DNA from: Candidatus Argoarchaeum ethanivorans
Lineage (GTDB): Archaea > Halobacteriota > Methanosarcinia > Methanosarcinales > EX4572-44
DNA: 13,138 nt
Reading direction: 5' to 3'
Assembly: GCA_905067535.1 (NCBI GenBank)
Contig: CAJHIR010000023.1
Span: 1 to 13,138, forward strand
Part shown: one piece after another, positions 1 to 6,628 of the stretch
How positions within the stretch are numbered: the stretch's first letter is position 1
Layout: every line of letters begins with the position of its first letter
Notes under the pieces: generated by a model
The model's database searches: none
Told to the model about the DNA's origin: nothing
Seen by the model: only the letters and a program-made list of their open reading frames with translations
Program-made: the position numbers and the translations under genes

Positions 1-1002
1 ATTGAAAAGCACGGTGGAAAAGGTCTCGTTGCTACATCGAGTTATGAGGATGCGAAGGGATATAACGTGTTCATCATAATTGTGCCGCTATTTACAGATG
101 AAAATAAGAATCCTGATTTCGGTATTCTGGAGAGCGCATTCAGAAGTGTTGGTAAGATTCTGGAGAGAGGCGGTCTTGTGGTCTTAGAGACCACTGTGCC
201 TCCGATGACCACCGGAAAACTTGTGAGGGGGTGGCTGGAGGAAGAAAGCGGATTATCACTTGAGCGAGGGGAATTCTATTTGGCGCACTCGCCCGAAAGA
301 ATAATGACTGGATGTAGTATTTCAAGGCTGAGGGAGTTTCCAAAGGTTGTGGGTGGCGTTAACAAGGAAAGTGGGATCAAGGCGTTTGAAATCTATAAAA
401 AAATTGTTTCGGATCTACATCTGGTTTCATCTGCGAGAGTTGCGGAATTCATAAAAGTTATCGAGGGATGCTACAGGGATGTCAACATTGGGTTGGCAAA
501 TGAACTTTTCAAGATTGCAGATGAGTTGGGCATTGATTTTTACGAGGCAAGAGAGTATGCGAATCATGAATATTGCCAGATTCATCTGCCTTCCACAGGT
601 GTGGGAGGGCATTGTATTCCGCTCTATCCGTGGTTTTTAATTAAGGAGATGGAGAGGAGGGAGAAGTTCGGTTATGCAAGATTGTTGAGGACTTCAAGAG
701 AGGTAAACGATGAGATGATAAACTATTGGGCTAAGAAGATCGTTTTGGAGTGCATGAGAATAAATAAACCGTTAAACGAAGTTAAAATCTGTGTGAAGGG
801 AATAACGTTTAGGGCGGAGGTAAAGGAGTTGTATCACAGCAGGAATCTGGCTCTGGCAAAATTGCTTTCAGAGAAGGGGTTAAACATATTCGTTTATGAT
901 GAGTTGTTTTCAAAGGAAGAGGTTGAAGAAATGGGCATGAGACATTTAGATCCGGGAAAAGCGGATTTGGTCTTTGATAGCTTCAGACTGGCGATGATTT
1001 AA
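1..1002 (+). CDS. wecC: UDP-N-acetyl-D-mannosamine dehydrogenase (WecC-type), 5' truncated by window edge
   Basis: Nucleotide-sugar 6-dehydrogenase that oxidises UDP-ManNAc to UDP-ManNAcA with NAD. The frame is open from base 1 and the N-terminal nucleotide-binding GxGxxG region lies outside the window, so about 80 residues are missing; the GTG at 67 is internal, not the start. Visible family features are a strand followed by LETTVPPMTTGK, the HSPERIMTG motif, the central helix EFIKVIEGCYRDVNIGLANE, and the catalytic-cysteine motif GVGGHCIPLYPWF (Cys codon 613-615). The C-terminal UDP-binding domain follows (about 720-1000). The wecB gene downstream makes the ManNAc/ManNAcA assignment more likely than UDP-glucose or GDP-mannose dehydrogenase, but substrate cannot be proven from sequence. 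A DUF6516 TA pair separates it from wecB, an unusual interruption of two genes normally adjacent. Confidence 0.9.
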   Translation: MEKHGGKGLVATSSYEDAKGYNVFIIIVPLFTDENKNPDFGILESAFRSVGKILERGGLVVLETTVPPMTTGKLVRGWLEEESGLSLERGEFYLAHSPERIMTGCSISRLREFPKVVGGVNKESGIKAFEIYKKIVSDLHLVSSARVAEFIKVIEGCYRDVNIGLANELFKIADELGIDFYEAREYANHEYCQIHLPSTGVGGHCIPLYPWFLIKEMERREKFGYARLLRTSREVNDEMINYWAKKIVLECMRINKPLNEVKICVKGITFRAEVKELYHSRNLALAKLLSEKGLNIFVYDELFSKEEVEEMGMRHLDPGKADLVFDSFRLAMI

Positions 1003-1043
1003 ATGGCTGAAGGAGGTGTTTATCTGGAGGGATTGAGAGAGAA

Positions 1044-1400
1044 TTGAAGAATATCGTAGAAGTGTTGAGAAAATGGGGCATTTTTGAAGTAGAGCATAAA
1101 AGAGCGTTTATCAGGGGCGATGGGTTACCAATGCTTTACGTGAAGGCGAAGAGCAGTAAATATTATGTCCACATAGAAGGTGTTATCAAAGAGCAAAAAT
1201 TAAAATGCTACACGAAGTTAACAGAAAGTGACAAAAATAAGCACAGTCATAAGGATGAGATAATTGGCTGGGATAATTTGTATGAAGACCGTCCGCACAT
1301 ACATTTTAATGAAGATGGAAGGAGAGAGTACAGGGAAGAGAAAATAAGTTGGGACGAGATAAAGGAAAAGATAATGGAAATAATGAAGGAAGGTGAATAA
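1044..1400 (+). CDS. DUF6516 (TumE-like) toxin-family protein
   Basis: A 118-residue soluble protein. The core WDN (residues 76-78) followed by PHIHFNEDG (84-92) resembles the 'RYDN...fPHhkH' signature I associate with DUF6516, the family containing the TumE toxin; a C-terminal helix follows (about 103-116). The likely start is TTG at 1044: upstream in frame there is a stop at 1008-1010, and the next in-frame ATG would remove 29 residues. A GGAGG at 1026-1030 is 13 bases away, so initiation is probably weak. The gene ends 3 bases before the GTG of the next ORF, typical of a two-gene TA operon. Family assignment rests on motif recall; the enzymatic activity is not evident from the sequence. 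Confidence 0.6.
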   Translation: MKNIVEVLRKWGIFEVEHKRAFIRGDGLPMLYVKAKSSKYYVHIEGVIKEQKLKCYTKLTESDKNKHSHKDEIIGWDNLYEDRPHIHFNEDGRREYREEKISWDEIKEKIMEIMKEGE

Positions 1401-1403
1401 AGA

Positions 1404-1772
1404 GTGAGCGATGAAATAGCCAGTGTTGCGGAAATATTTGGAATAGGTAGGAACCGGCTGATAGCGGAGAGCATATCCAATTTTGTTGGAGGTGAGATCT
1501 CGAGGTGCGAGAAAAGAATCGGGAAACTCTGGATTGAAAATGATATGTTAAATAAGAAATATGGTATGAGTTTAACGGGTTTGTGCAAAGTGCTGGATGA
1601 AATGGAGAGTGAGGAAAAATATGAAGAGGCAGAAATAAAAGGCTTTTCAATCATGGAAGCAGTTTCGGATACGAGAAGATGGGAACATGTGATAGAAGAT
1701 TTGGAAAGGGACGAGGCGAGATATATGAAGTTGATGGAATCTAAAAAAAGAATGGAAAGTGAAAACAGATGA
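1404..1772 (+). CDS. Probable antitoxin partner of the DUF6516 protein
   Basis: A 122-residue, highly charged, mostly helical protein starting at GTG 1404, with an AAGGAAGGTG ribosome site at about 1385-1394. The N-terminus (VAEIFGIGRNRLIAESISNF) looks like a small helix-turn-helix-like or helical bundle segment. Residues 33-122 are rich in Glu, Lys and Arg and probably form a coiled coil or extended helical tail. I do not recognise a named domain. Its role as antitoxin is inferred from position only: it follows the DUF6516 gene by 3 bases, and DUF6516 proteins commonly occur with a small partner. Its TGA (1770-1772) overlaps by one base the ATG of the next micro-ORF. Confidence 0.5.
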   Translation: MSDEIASVAEIFGIGRNRLIAESISNFVGGEISRCEKRIGKLWIENDMLNKKYGMSLTGLCKVLDEMESEEKYEEAEIKGFSIMEAVSDTRRWEHVIEDLERDEARYMKLMESKKRMESENR

Positions 1773-1861
1773 TGGTAACTCTTTCACTGCCCATAATATT
1801 CGCAATCATTGCAATCTTTTGCTCTGGTATCGCTGTGCTATATGTAAAAGGAGAAAAATGA
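1772..1861 (+). CDS. 29-residue single-span membrane micro-ORF, coupled on both sides
   Basis: ATG at 1772 overlaps the upstream stop (TGATG), and its own TGA (1859-1861) overlaps the wecB start (ATGA). The peptide begins MVTLSLPIIF and has one uninterrupted hydrophobic stretch of about 21 residues (positions 4-25), ending in the basic tail VKGEK: a plausible single transmembrane helix with a cytoplasmic C-terminus. No homologue is known to me. It may be a real small membrane protein, a translational relay that carries ribosomes into wecB, or the tail of a lost membrane gene. The two exact overlaps and hydrophobic composition argue against chance, but 29 codons is too short for certainty. Confidence 0.4.
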   Translation: MVTLSLPIIFAIIAIFCSGIAVLYVKGEK

Positions 1862-2925
1862 AAATAGCATCCATCATCGGAGCGAGACCAAATTTCGTCA
1901 AGTGCGCGCCCTTATCAAGGGAGATACGGAAGGAGTTTGATGAAGTTACCATCCACACAGGTCAGCATTATGACTATGAGATGAATAAAATCTTTTTTAA
2001 AGAGTTAAATATTCCAGAGCCAGATCATCATCTTGGCGTTGGGTCAGGAAATCACGGGGAACAGACAGGTGAGATGCTGAAGAGAATAGAAGAGGTGTTG
2101 GTAAAAGAGGTGCCGGGTTTGGTTCTGGTTTATGGAGATACGAACTCAACGTTAGCAGGCGCATTAGCAGCAACAAAATTGCACATCAGGGTTGGTCACA
2201 TCGAAGCGGGGTTGAGAAGTTTTGATAGAAGAATGCCTGAGGAAATAAATCGAGTTTTAACAGACCATTGTTCGGATTTGCTGTTTTGTCCCACTGAGAC
2301 GGCTGTGAGAAATCTGGAGGTGGAAGGGGTTACAGATGGTGTTTATCTTACTGGAGATGTGATGGTTGACGCATTAAAAGAGAATATTGAGATTGCAGAG
2401 AGGGGATCAAGGATTCTGGATGAAATGGATTTGAAACCAGAGGGGTACTGTTTAGCAACCGTTCATAGAGCAGAAAACACAGATGATTTTGAAAGGCTGA
2501 AGAATATCGTGGATGCTTTTTGTGAGATTGAAAATTTGGTATTTCCGTGCCACCCGAGAACTGAGAAGTGTTTGAGGGCGTTTGGATTGTGGGATGGACT
2601 GGTTGAGAGCGTTAAGGTCATAAAGCCAGTTGGGTATCCGGATATGCTTGTGCTGGAGGGAAATGCGAAGAAGATATTAACGGATTCCGGAGGTGTGCAG
2701 AAGGAGGCTTATATATTAAAAGTTCCTTGTGTGACTTTAAGAGAAAATACGGAATGGGTTGAGACTGTGGAGGATGGGTGGAATGTTCTGGTTGGTGCGG
2801 ATAAAGAGAGGATTGTTGAGGTGGCAAATGATTTTGAGCCTGAAGGGGGGCAAAGAAATGTTTTTGGGAGCGGGAATGCGAGTGAGAGGATTGTGGCGAT
2901 GATCGGAGGATTGGTTGTGGGGTGA
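1858..2925 (+). CDS. wecB: UDP-N-acetylglucosamine 2-epimerase (non-hydrolysing)
   Basis: Interconverts UDP-GlcNAc and UDP-ManNAc in the cytoplasm, feeding WecC. The protein has 355 residues, normal for the family, in a GT-B-like two-domain fold. Visible motifs: IIGARPNF (6-13), GDTNSTLAG with Asp94, HIEAGLRS with Glu116, MPEEINR with Glu128/129, TVHRAEN with His203, HPRT (232-235), SGGVQKEA (277-284) and RENTEW (295-300); these match the catalytic Asp/Glu/Glu/His set of the family. I chose ATG 1858 because AAAAGGAG lies just upstream and the motif IIGARP then falls at its usual distance from the N-terminus; an in-frame upstream extension to 1759 would overlap the previous gene and adds nonsense. 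A decayed second copy of its 3' end lies at about 4310-4471. Confidence 0.95.
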   Translation: MKIASIIGARPNFVKCAPLSREIRKEFDEVTIHTGQHYDYEMNKIFFKELNIPEPDHHLGVGSGNHGEQTGEMLKRIEEVLVKEVPGLVLVYGDTNSTLAGALAATKLHIRVGHIEAGLRSFDRRMPEEINRVLTDHCSDLLFCPTETAVRNLEVEGVTDGVYLTGDVMVDALKENIEIAERGSRILDEMDLKPEGYCLATVHRAENTDDFERLKNIVDAFCEIENLVFPCHPRTEKCLRAFGLWDGLVESVKVIKPVGYPDMLVLEGNAKKILTDSGGVQKEAYILKVPCVTLRENTEWVETVEDGWNVLVGADKERIVEVANDFEPEGGQRNVFGSGNASERIVAMIGGLVVG

Positions 2926-2990
2926 TGGTGTGTATGAGGTGGCGTATAGATTTAAGTATGCGTGGAACGAACCTTATAGTATATTAGGTG

Positions 2991-3122
2991 GTGAAACATA
3001 ATGGAAAAAGGGTCTCGGAATTACTACCGGAAGAAGATGTTCAAAAACTTAAAAGTGTCTCGAAAAGGCTATCCATACCTGAGAAGGAGATTGTAAGGAG
3101 AAGTGTGGGGGCACATATATAA
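2991..3122 (+). pseudogene. Short RHH (CopG/Arc-like) antitoxin, probably frameshifted
   Basis: The frame opening at GTG 2991 gives 43 residues, including LPEEDVQKLKSVSKRL and EKEIVRRSV, which look like the strand-helix-helix core of a ribbon-helix-helix antitoxin. The GTG has its SD-like AGGTG directly abutting, which is a poor start. A much better spaced ATG at 3001 is in another frame; removing one base from the A5G3 run at 3005-3012 would join that ATG to the RHH frame (MEKRVSELLP...). It is therefore either a recently frameshifted gene, a homopolymer sequencing error, or a GTG-started minimal antitoxin. No toxin gene follows. TATA-like stretches at about 2950-2957 and 2972-2983 could drive it. 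Confidence 0.4.
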
Positions 3123-3268
3123 AAATTAGCGGGAATGGGAGGGGAACTATTTGTGACAAGGGGATCGGGAGAGGGGATAAGAATAGGCATGACATGAAAT
3201 ACCAAACGATTGTTAGTAAGAACATATTTAACTAAAGAGGTTACAAATAGTATAAATAAGGTGAAATA
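3123..3268. other. Non-coding spacer of the TA patch
   Basis: I see no coding potential here. The left half is G-rich (runs such as GGGAGGGG and GGAGAGGGG near 3140-3180), the right half A/T-rich and carrying the putative promoter of the AbrB-type gene. Together with 2926-2990 and the RHH remnant this fills the 343-base gap between wecB and the next complete gene. It may be decayed TA sequence. Confidence 0.4.
3222..3264 (+). promoter_or_regulatory. Putative TATA box and ribosome site of the AbrB-type antitoxin
   Basis: CATATTTAA at 3223-3231 resembles an archaeal TATA box. Its centre would place transcription start near 3253, giving a leader of about 16 bases that contains AAGGTGA (3258-3264), 4 bases before the ATG at 3269. 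The spacing is right for archaeal TBP/TFB promoters, but the region is A/T-rich and a chance match is possible. Confidence 0.3.
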
Positions 3269-3547
3269 ATGAAAGCTATGAATTACACTGCAAAAGTGTT
3301 GCCTGATGGGTGTATATCACTGCCTTACGAGATTAAAGAAGCGATGGGGCTTGCAGTTAATAGTGTGGTGAAAGTTACATTAAAAAGAGATGTGCGAAAA
3401 GAGAATGCAATGAAAGCATTTGGTATCTGGTCCGAAAGAAGCGAGATTAAAGGCGGGATCGAATATGTTGAGGACATAAGGAGTGGATGGGATAAGAGAT
3501 GGGGGCAGGCGTGGATGTTAAGAGGGATAAGCTACAAAGTCATATAA
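3269..3547 (+). CDS. AbrB/SpoVT-type antitoxin (VapB-like), apparently without its toxin
   Basis: A 92-residue protein. Residues 5-40 (YTAKVLPDGCISLPYEIKEA and following) form the swapped-hairpin AbrB DNA-binding domain, with the typical 'I-LP-EI-EAMGL' pattern. Residues 50-75 (FGIW, IEYVEDIRSGWDKR) match the toxin-binding tail of many VapB antitoxins that pair with PIN toxins. The last 15 or so residues after WDKR look atypical and may be read-through into a deleted region. No PIN gene follows directly: the next gene is another antitoxin with its own toxin. It is likely an orphan antitoxin left after toxin loss, or a trans-acting partner for another VapC. Confidence 0.65.
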   Translation: MKAMNYTAKVLPDGCISLPYEIKEAMGLAVNSVVKVTLKRDVRKENAMKAFGIWSERSEIKGGIEYVEDIRSGWDKRWGQAWMLRGISYKVI

Positions 3548-3562
3548 CGATTGGAGAATAAG

Positions 3563-3841
3563 ATGAGCAAGACCAAAACATTGCATGCCGTTTTTGATGG
3601 CGCGGTGCTGAAACCAGAGGGTCCGGTAGATTTGGAGTGGAACACGCGTTACCTTTTGACTGTTGTAAGAACATTTGGAGCGAAAGTGCCGAGAGATGAA
3701 CCGCCATACCCACTTACCAAAATTGTAGAAATTGCTACGGACATGGGTGTTGACGATCTTTCCATCAGACACGATTGGTATGCACACGGAAGGCGGAATG
3801 ATGAAACAGTCAGAGGAAGCGACAGCGGCGAAACATGCTAA
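3563..3841 (+). CDS. DUF104-type antitoxin
   Basis: A 92-residue protein. The N-terminal TLHAVFDGAVLKPEGPVDL (6-24) is the short beta module of DUF104 (AF2212-like) antitoxins. The tail YPLTKIVEIATDMGVDDLS and IRHDWYAHG (49-76) is a pattern often seen in antitoxins preceding PIN toxins. ATG 3563 is preferred over the in-frame TTG at 3551 because GGAG (3553-3556) is correctly spaced for it. Its 3' end overlaps the PIN toxin gene by about 44 bases, so translation of the pair is coupled. It should neutralise the PIN toxin and may autoregulate. Confidence 0.7.
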   Translation: MSKTKTLHAVFDGAVLKPEGPVDLEWNTRYLLTVVRTFGAKVPRDEPPYPLTKIVEIATDMGVDDLSIRHDWYAHGRRNDETVRGSDSGETC

Positions 3842-4250
3842 ATTCGTCTTTTTGGATACGGCTTATGCTTATGCTCTGGTCAATACGCGTGACCAATGGC
3901 ACGATAGAGCAGTAGTTTGGCAGGAACGGCTGGCAAAAGAAAGACTATCATTGCTATCCACAGAGTTTGTTTTGATGGAAATCGCGGACGGTCTTGCGGA
4001 AGTTCAGTTCCGCAAACAAGCCGTAGCGATAGTTAATTTGCTCCGGAAAAATCCTTATGTTGAAATTGTCCCCGTCTCATCTGAACTATTCGCGGAATCG
4101 TTTGAGATATATAATAAACGAATTGACAAAGGATGGGGGCTTACTGACTGCACCTCGTTCATCGTAATGCAACGTTATGGTGTCATGGATGCGCTGACGA
4201 CGGACGAGCATTTTCGACAGGCAGGCTTTCGAGCGTTGTTAATGGAATAA
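3798..4250 (+). CDS. vapC: PIN-domain ribonuclease toxin (VapC family)
   Basis: A 150-residue PIN-domain protein, expected to be a Mg-dependent endoribonuclease that cuts RNA when free of antitoxin. The acidic active-site set is complete: Asp20 in FVFLDTAYAY, Glu61 in LMEIADGL, Asp117 in LTDCTSF and Asp136 in LTTDEHF, the usual order and spacing. Start ATG 3798 (or 3801) follows a GGAAGGCGG ribosome site; in-frame starts further upstream would overlap most of the antitoxin gene and add residues unlike the family. It overlaps the DUF104 gene, which is the presumed antitoxin. The gene appears intact. It is followed by the decayed wecB fragment, not by another TA gene. Confidence 0.85.
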   Translation: MMKQSEEATAAKHAKFVFLDTAYAYALVNTRDQWHDRAVVWQERLAKERLSLLSTEFVLMEIADGLAEVQFRKQAVAIVNLLRKNPYVEIVPVSSELFAESFEIYNKRIDKGWGLTDCTSFIVMQRYGVMDALTTDEHFRQAGFRALLME

Positions 4251-4309
4251 ATTTAAAAAAAATGGAGCGATAAGAGATGGATGATGATCGGAGCAGGGAA
4301 TATGCTGAC

Positions 4310-4471
4310 TGGTTGTAGGGGTGTGCCCGAGGTGCTGTGTGTTGCGGGGGGATGGGACAGGGGTTGTTGAGATAGCAAATGATTTTGAGCCTGAAGGGGC
4401 AGAGAAATGTTTTTGAGAGCAGGGATGCGAGCGAGAGAATAGCTGAAGTGGTAAAAGAGATGAGAGATTAA
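4310..4471 (+). pseudogene. Decayed 3' end of a second wecB copy
   Basis: From about 4355 the sequence follows the end of the intact wecB (from about 2803), including a 25-base identical stretch (4375-4399 against 2824-2848). Read with one frame change near 4400 it encodes VEIANDFEPEG, then a continuation ending SERIAEVVKEMRD and TAA at 4469-4471: a normal WecB C-terminus. Stops in the other reading, the indel and the missing first 90% mark it as a relic. Similarity left of about 4350 is only suggestive. It ends 4 bases before the deacetylase ATG, so this copy was probably the original upstream neighbour of the operon, before the TA patch separated it from an intact wecB. Confidence 0.75.
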
Positions 4472-4475
4472 ATAC

Positions 4476-5510
4476 ATGATTGAAGTATTGAAACAGAATA
4501 AGGAACTCTGGGAGTTATTTACCAGACGAGAGGAATATACTTCACCGATTTCAGATCGATTTCAGAGGTTTCCTCACTACTTAAGTAAGCACAGAAATAT
4601 TTTAGAACCGGAAGTATCAAAATTCTTAATAGAAAACGGTTTAAATGTTGAATACCCTGAAGATAAGAAATTTGCGGTTTGTTTGACCCATGACATTGAT
4701 GTTGTTCATCTCTCAAAGTTGAGCACCATGTATGGTGCTGCCAAATCATTGATGCAGTATCAAACCAAAAGTGCCTTTAAGATGCTGTTCAGCGACATAA
4801 ACAAAAATTGGAATCACTGGTGGAATTTTAAAGATATTATGGCACTGGAGGGAAAATATGGCGCAAAGTCAAGTTTCTATTTCTTAACACTGGATGAAGA
4901 GGATCTGGATTTTAATTTTAAGGTTGAAGATTTGGAACAGGAAATAAGTAATATCGCTGATAATGGCTGGGAGGTTGGTCTACACGGCGGGCACGAGGCA
5001 TACAATAGCTTGGATGAGATTAAAGAAAAGAAAGAGAGATTGGAGAAAGTTTTGGGTAAGGCGGTGATAGGATATAGAAATCATTATTTAAAGTTTAAAG
5101 TTCCGGATACGTGGGAATTACTGAGTAAAGCCGGTTTTAAATATGATACAACCTTTGGCTATGCGGATTGTGTGGGATTTAGAAATGGTATGTGTCATCC
5201 GTTTAAACCTTTTAATTTGGATACAAATGAGGAGATTGATATTTTAGAGATTCCTTTAACTATCATGGACTGCACGTTATTTGATTATATGAAACAGGAT
5301 ATGAAAGGGGCATGGGAAGTTACAAAACTGCTGATTGATACGGTTGAGAGATATAACGGCGTTATTACAATATTATGGCATAATACTTATATGGCTGGTG
5401 AAAACTTGAAGTTTTATGAAAAGATTTTGAAGTATTGTTATGAGAAAGGGGCGTGGATGACGAGTGGAGAAGAGATTTGCGAGTGGTGGAGCAAAGGTGA
5501 TTGGGTGTGA
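4476..5510 (+). CDS. Polysaccharide deacetylase family protein
   Basis: A 344-residue NodB-homology (CE4-like) protein without signal peptide, so probably acting in the cytoplasm on a lipid-linked or nucleotide-linked sugar. All family motifs appear: THDID (71-75, metal Asp73/Asp75), GLHGGHEAY (168-176, metal His170 and His173), GYRNHY (199-204), KYDTTFGYAD (222-231) and ILWHN (299-303, His302). About 65 N-terminal residues precede the domain and an insertion rich in aromatic residues (108-120) follows motif 1. Expected reaction: removal of an N- or O-acetyl group from a sugar. It opens the coupled operon 4476-9667; its TGA overlaps the next GTG (GTGA). No good SD is visible, so it may depend on coupling with an upstream wecB, now a relic. 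Confidence 0.85.
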   Translation: MIEVLKQNKELWELFTRREEYTSPISDRFQRFPHYLSKHRNILEPEVSKFLIENGLNVEYPEDKKFAVCLTHDIDVVHLSKLSTMYGAAKSLMQYQTKSAFKMLFSDINKNWNHWWNFKDIMALEGKYGAKSSFYFLTLDEEDLDFNFKVEDLEQEISNIADNGWEVGLHGGHEAYNSLDEIKEKKERLEKVLGKAVIGYRNHYLKFKVPDTWELLSKAGFKYDTTFGYADCVGFRNGMCHPFKPFNLDTNEEIDILEIPLTIMDCTLFDYMKQDMKGAWEVTKLLIDTVERYNGVITILWHNTYMAGENLKFYEKILKYCYEKGAWMTSGEEICEWWSKGDWV

Positions 5511-6628
5511 AAGTTCTTATCACAGATGCGGATTATAAACATACACTTGGCGCAGTAAGGGCATTAGGACAGAAAGGTATCTACGTAATTGCAGGTTCTT
5601 CTTCTAAGCGCAGTCAATCGTTTTATTCAAAATATTGTAAGAAAAGAGTAGTATATCCAGATCCAAAAAAAGAAGATGAGTTCGTAGATTTTATGTTGAA
5701 CTATGTTAAGAGCAATAAAATGGATGTATTACTCCCAATAGGATATCTTACTACAACAGTTCTTTCAAAGCATAAGGATGAATTCTCTCCCTATATAAAA
5801 ATACCCATAGCAGATTGGGATTCCATGAAAATCGCATCCGATAAATACAGAACAATGGAATTAGCTAAAAATTTAGGGGTTAAAATACCCAAAATGTTTG
5901 ATGAAAATGATAAAATAGAAAAATTCCCTGTTGTAATTAAGGGGCTAAAAGAATCTGGACGCATACGCTATGCTAATTCATTTAAAGAACTATCTAAATT
6001 AAAAACCGAGGAGTCCATAGTGCAAGAATACATTCCCGGGAACGGATATGGTTTTTTCGCTTTGTTCAATAAAGGGAAAGTAAGAGCAATATTCATGCAT
6101 AAAAGAGTTAGAGAGTATCCTATAACAGGTGGTTCGAGTACGGTAGCAGAGAGCATTTACGATCCGGAATTAAAAGCATTGGGATTAAAATTGTTGGAAT
6201 CGTTGAATTGGCACGGTGTAGCAATGGTAGAATTCAAGAAAGATTTTAGAGATGGCGAATTTAAACTGATGGAGATCAATCCGAAATTTTGGGGTTCTCT
6301 GGATTTAGCAATAGTTTCGGGTGTGGATTTTCCATATCTTGCAGTTAAAATGGCTATGGATGGAGACGTAGAGCCAGTTTTTGAATACAAGACTGAGATA
6401 AAGTTTAGATGGTTATTTCCGGATGATTTCTTACATTTGTTAGCGAAACCGAGTTCTGCTAAGTCTTTCATTATTGATTTCTTCGATAAGAATACAAAGA
6501 ACAACATTTGGCTGAGTGATATAAAACCTAATTTGTTTCAAGTTTATGGGGCATCTCTTACGGTAATCTCTCGTATAAAGAATAGAAATCTCAAATATCC
6601 ACATGGAAAGCCGGAGGTGATTTCATGA
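5507..6628 (+). CDS. ATP-grasp carboxylate-amine ligase-like protein
   Basis: A 373-residue ATP-grasp enzyme, which would activate a carboxylate with ATP and join it to an amine. The pre-ATP-grasp domain starts VLITDADYKHTLGAVRALG (3-21). The ATP-grasp core shows SDKYRTMELAKNLGV (111-125), FPVVIKG with ATP-binding Lys145, IVQEYIPGNGYGFFAL (171-186, Glu174), YPITGGSSTVAES (204-216) and the metal motif LMEINPKFWGS (254-264, Glu256 and Asn258). GTG 5507 is chosen because AAGGTGA (5494-5500) precedes it and it overlaps the deacetylase stop; the nearby TTG 5501 is less likely. In a glycan operon with a deacetylase and a ManNAcA dehydrogenase, likely jobs are acylating a freed amino sugar or amidating the uronic acid; the substrate is not known. 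Confidence 0.85.
   Translation: MKVLITDADYKHTLGAVRALGQKGIYVIAGSSSKRSQSFYSKYCKKRVVYPDPKKEDEFVDFMLNYVKSNKMDVLLPIGYLTTTVLSKHKDEFSPYIKIPIADWDSMKIASDKYRTMELAKNLGVKIPKMFDENDKIEKFPVVIKGLKESGRIRYANSFKELSKLKTEESIVQEYIPGNGYGFFALFNKGKVRAIFMHKRVREYPITGGSSTVAESIYDPELKALGLKLLESLNWHGVAMVEFKKDFRDGEFKLMEINPKFWGSLDLAIVSGVDFPYLAVKMAMDGDVEPVFEYKTEIKFRWLFPDDFLHLLAKPSSAKSFIIDFFDKNTKNNIWLSDIKPNLFQVYGASLTVISRIKNRNLKYPHGKPEVIS

Noticed and set aside
1004..1048. 14-codon ORF starting MAEGGVYLEG after wecC
   Set aside because: Too short, and its AGGAGG lies inside the ORF, not before it; probably leader sequence.
1247..1654. Overlapping minus-strand open frames of 114 and 135 codons
   Set aside because: Ser/Leu/Ile-rich antisense of the DUF6516 pair, two frames at once, no start signal.
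1759..1857. Longer N-terminus for WecB
   Set aside because: Adds 33 residues unlike the family and overlaps the upstream gene; ATG 1858 has a good SD.
3499..3561. 20-codon ORF starting MGAGVDVKRDK
   Set aside because: No PIN-like start motif, no independent SD evidence, overlaps the AbrB-type gene in another frame.
4251..4354. Left part of the gap after the DUF104-associated PIN gene as further wecB relic
   Set aside because: Only scattered G-rich similarity to wecB; not strong enough to extend the relic confidently.
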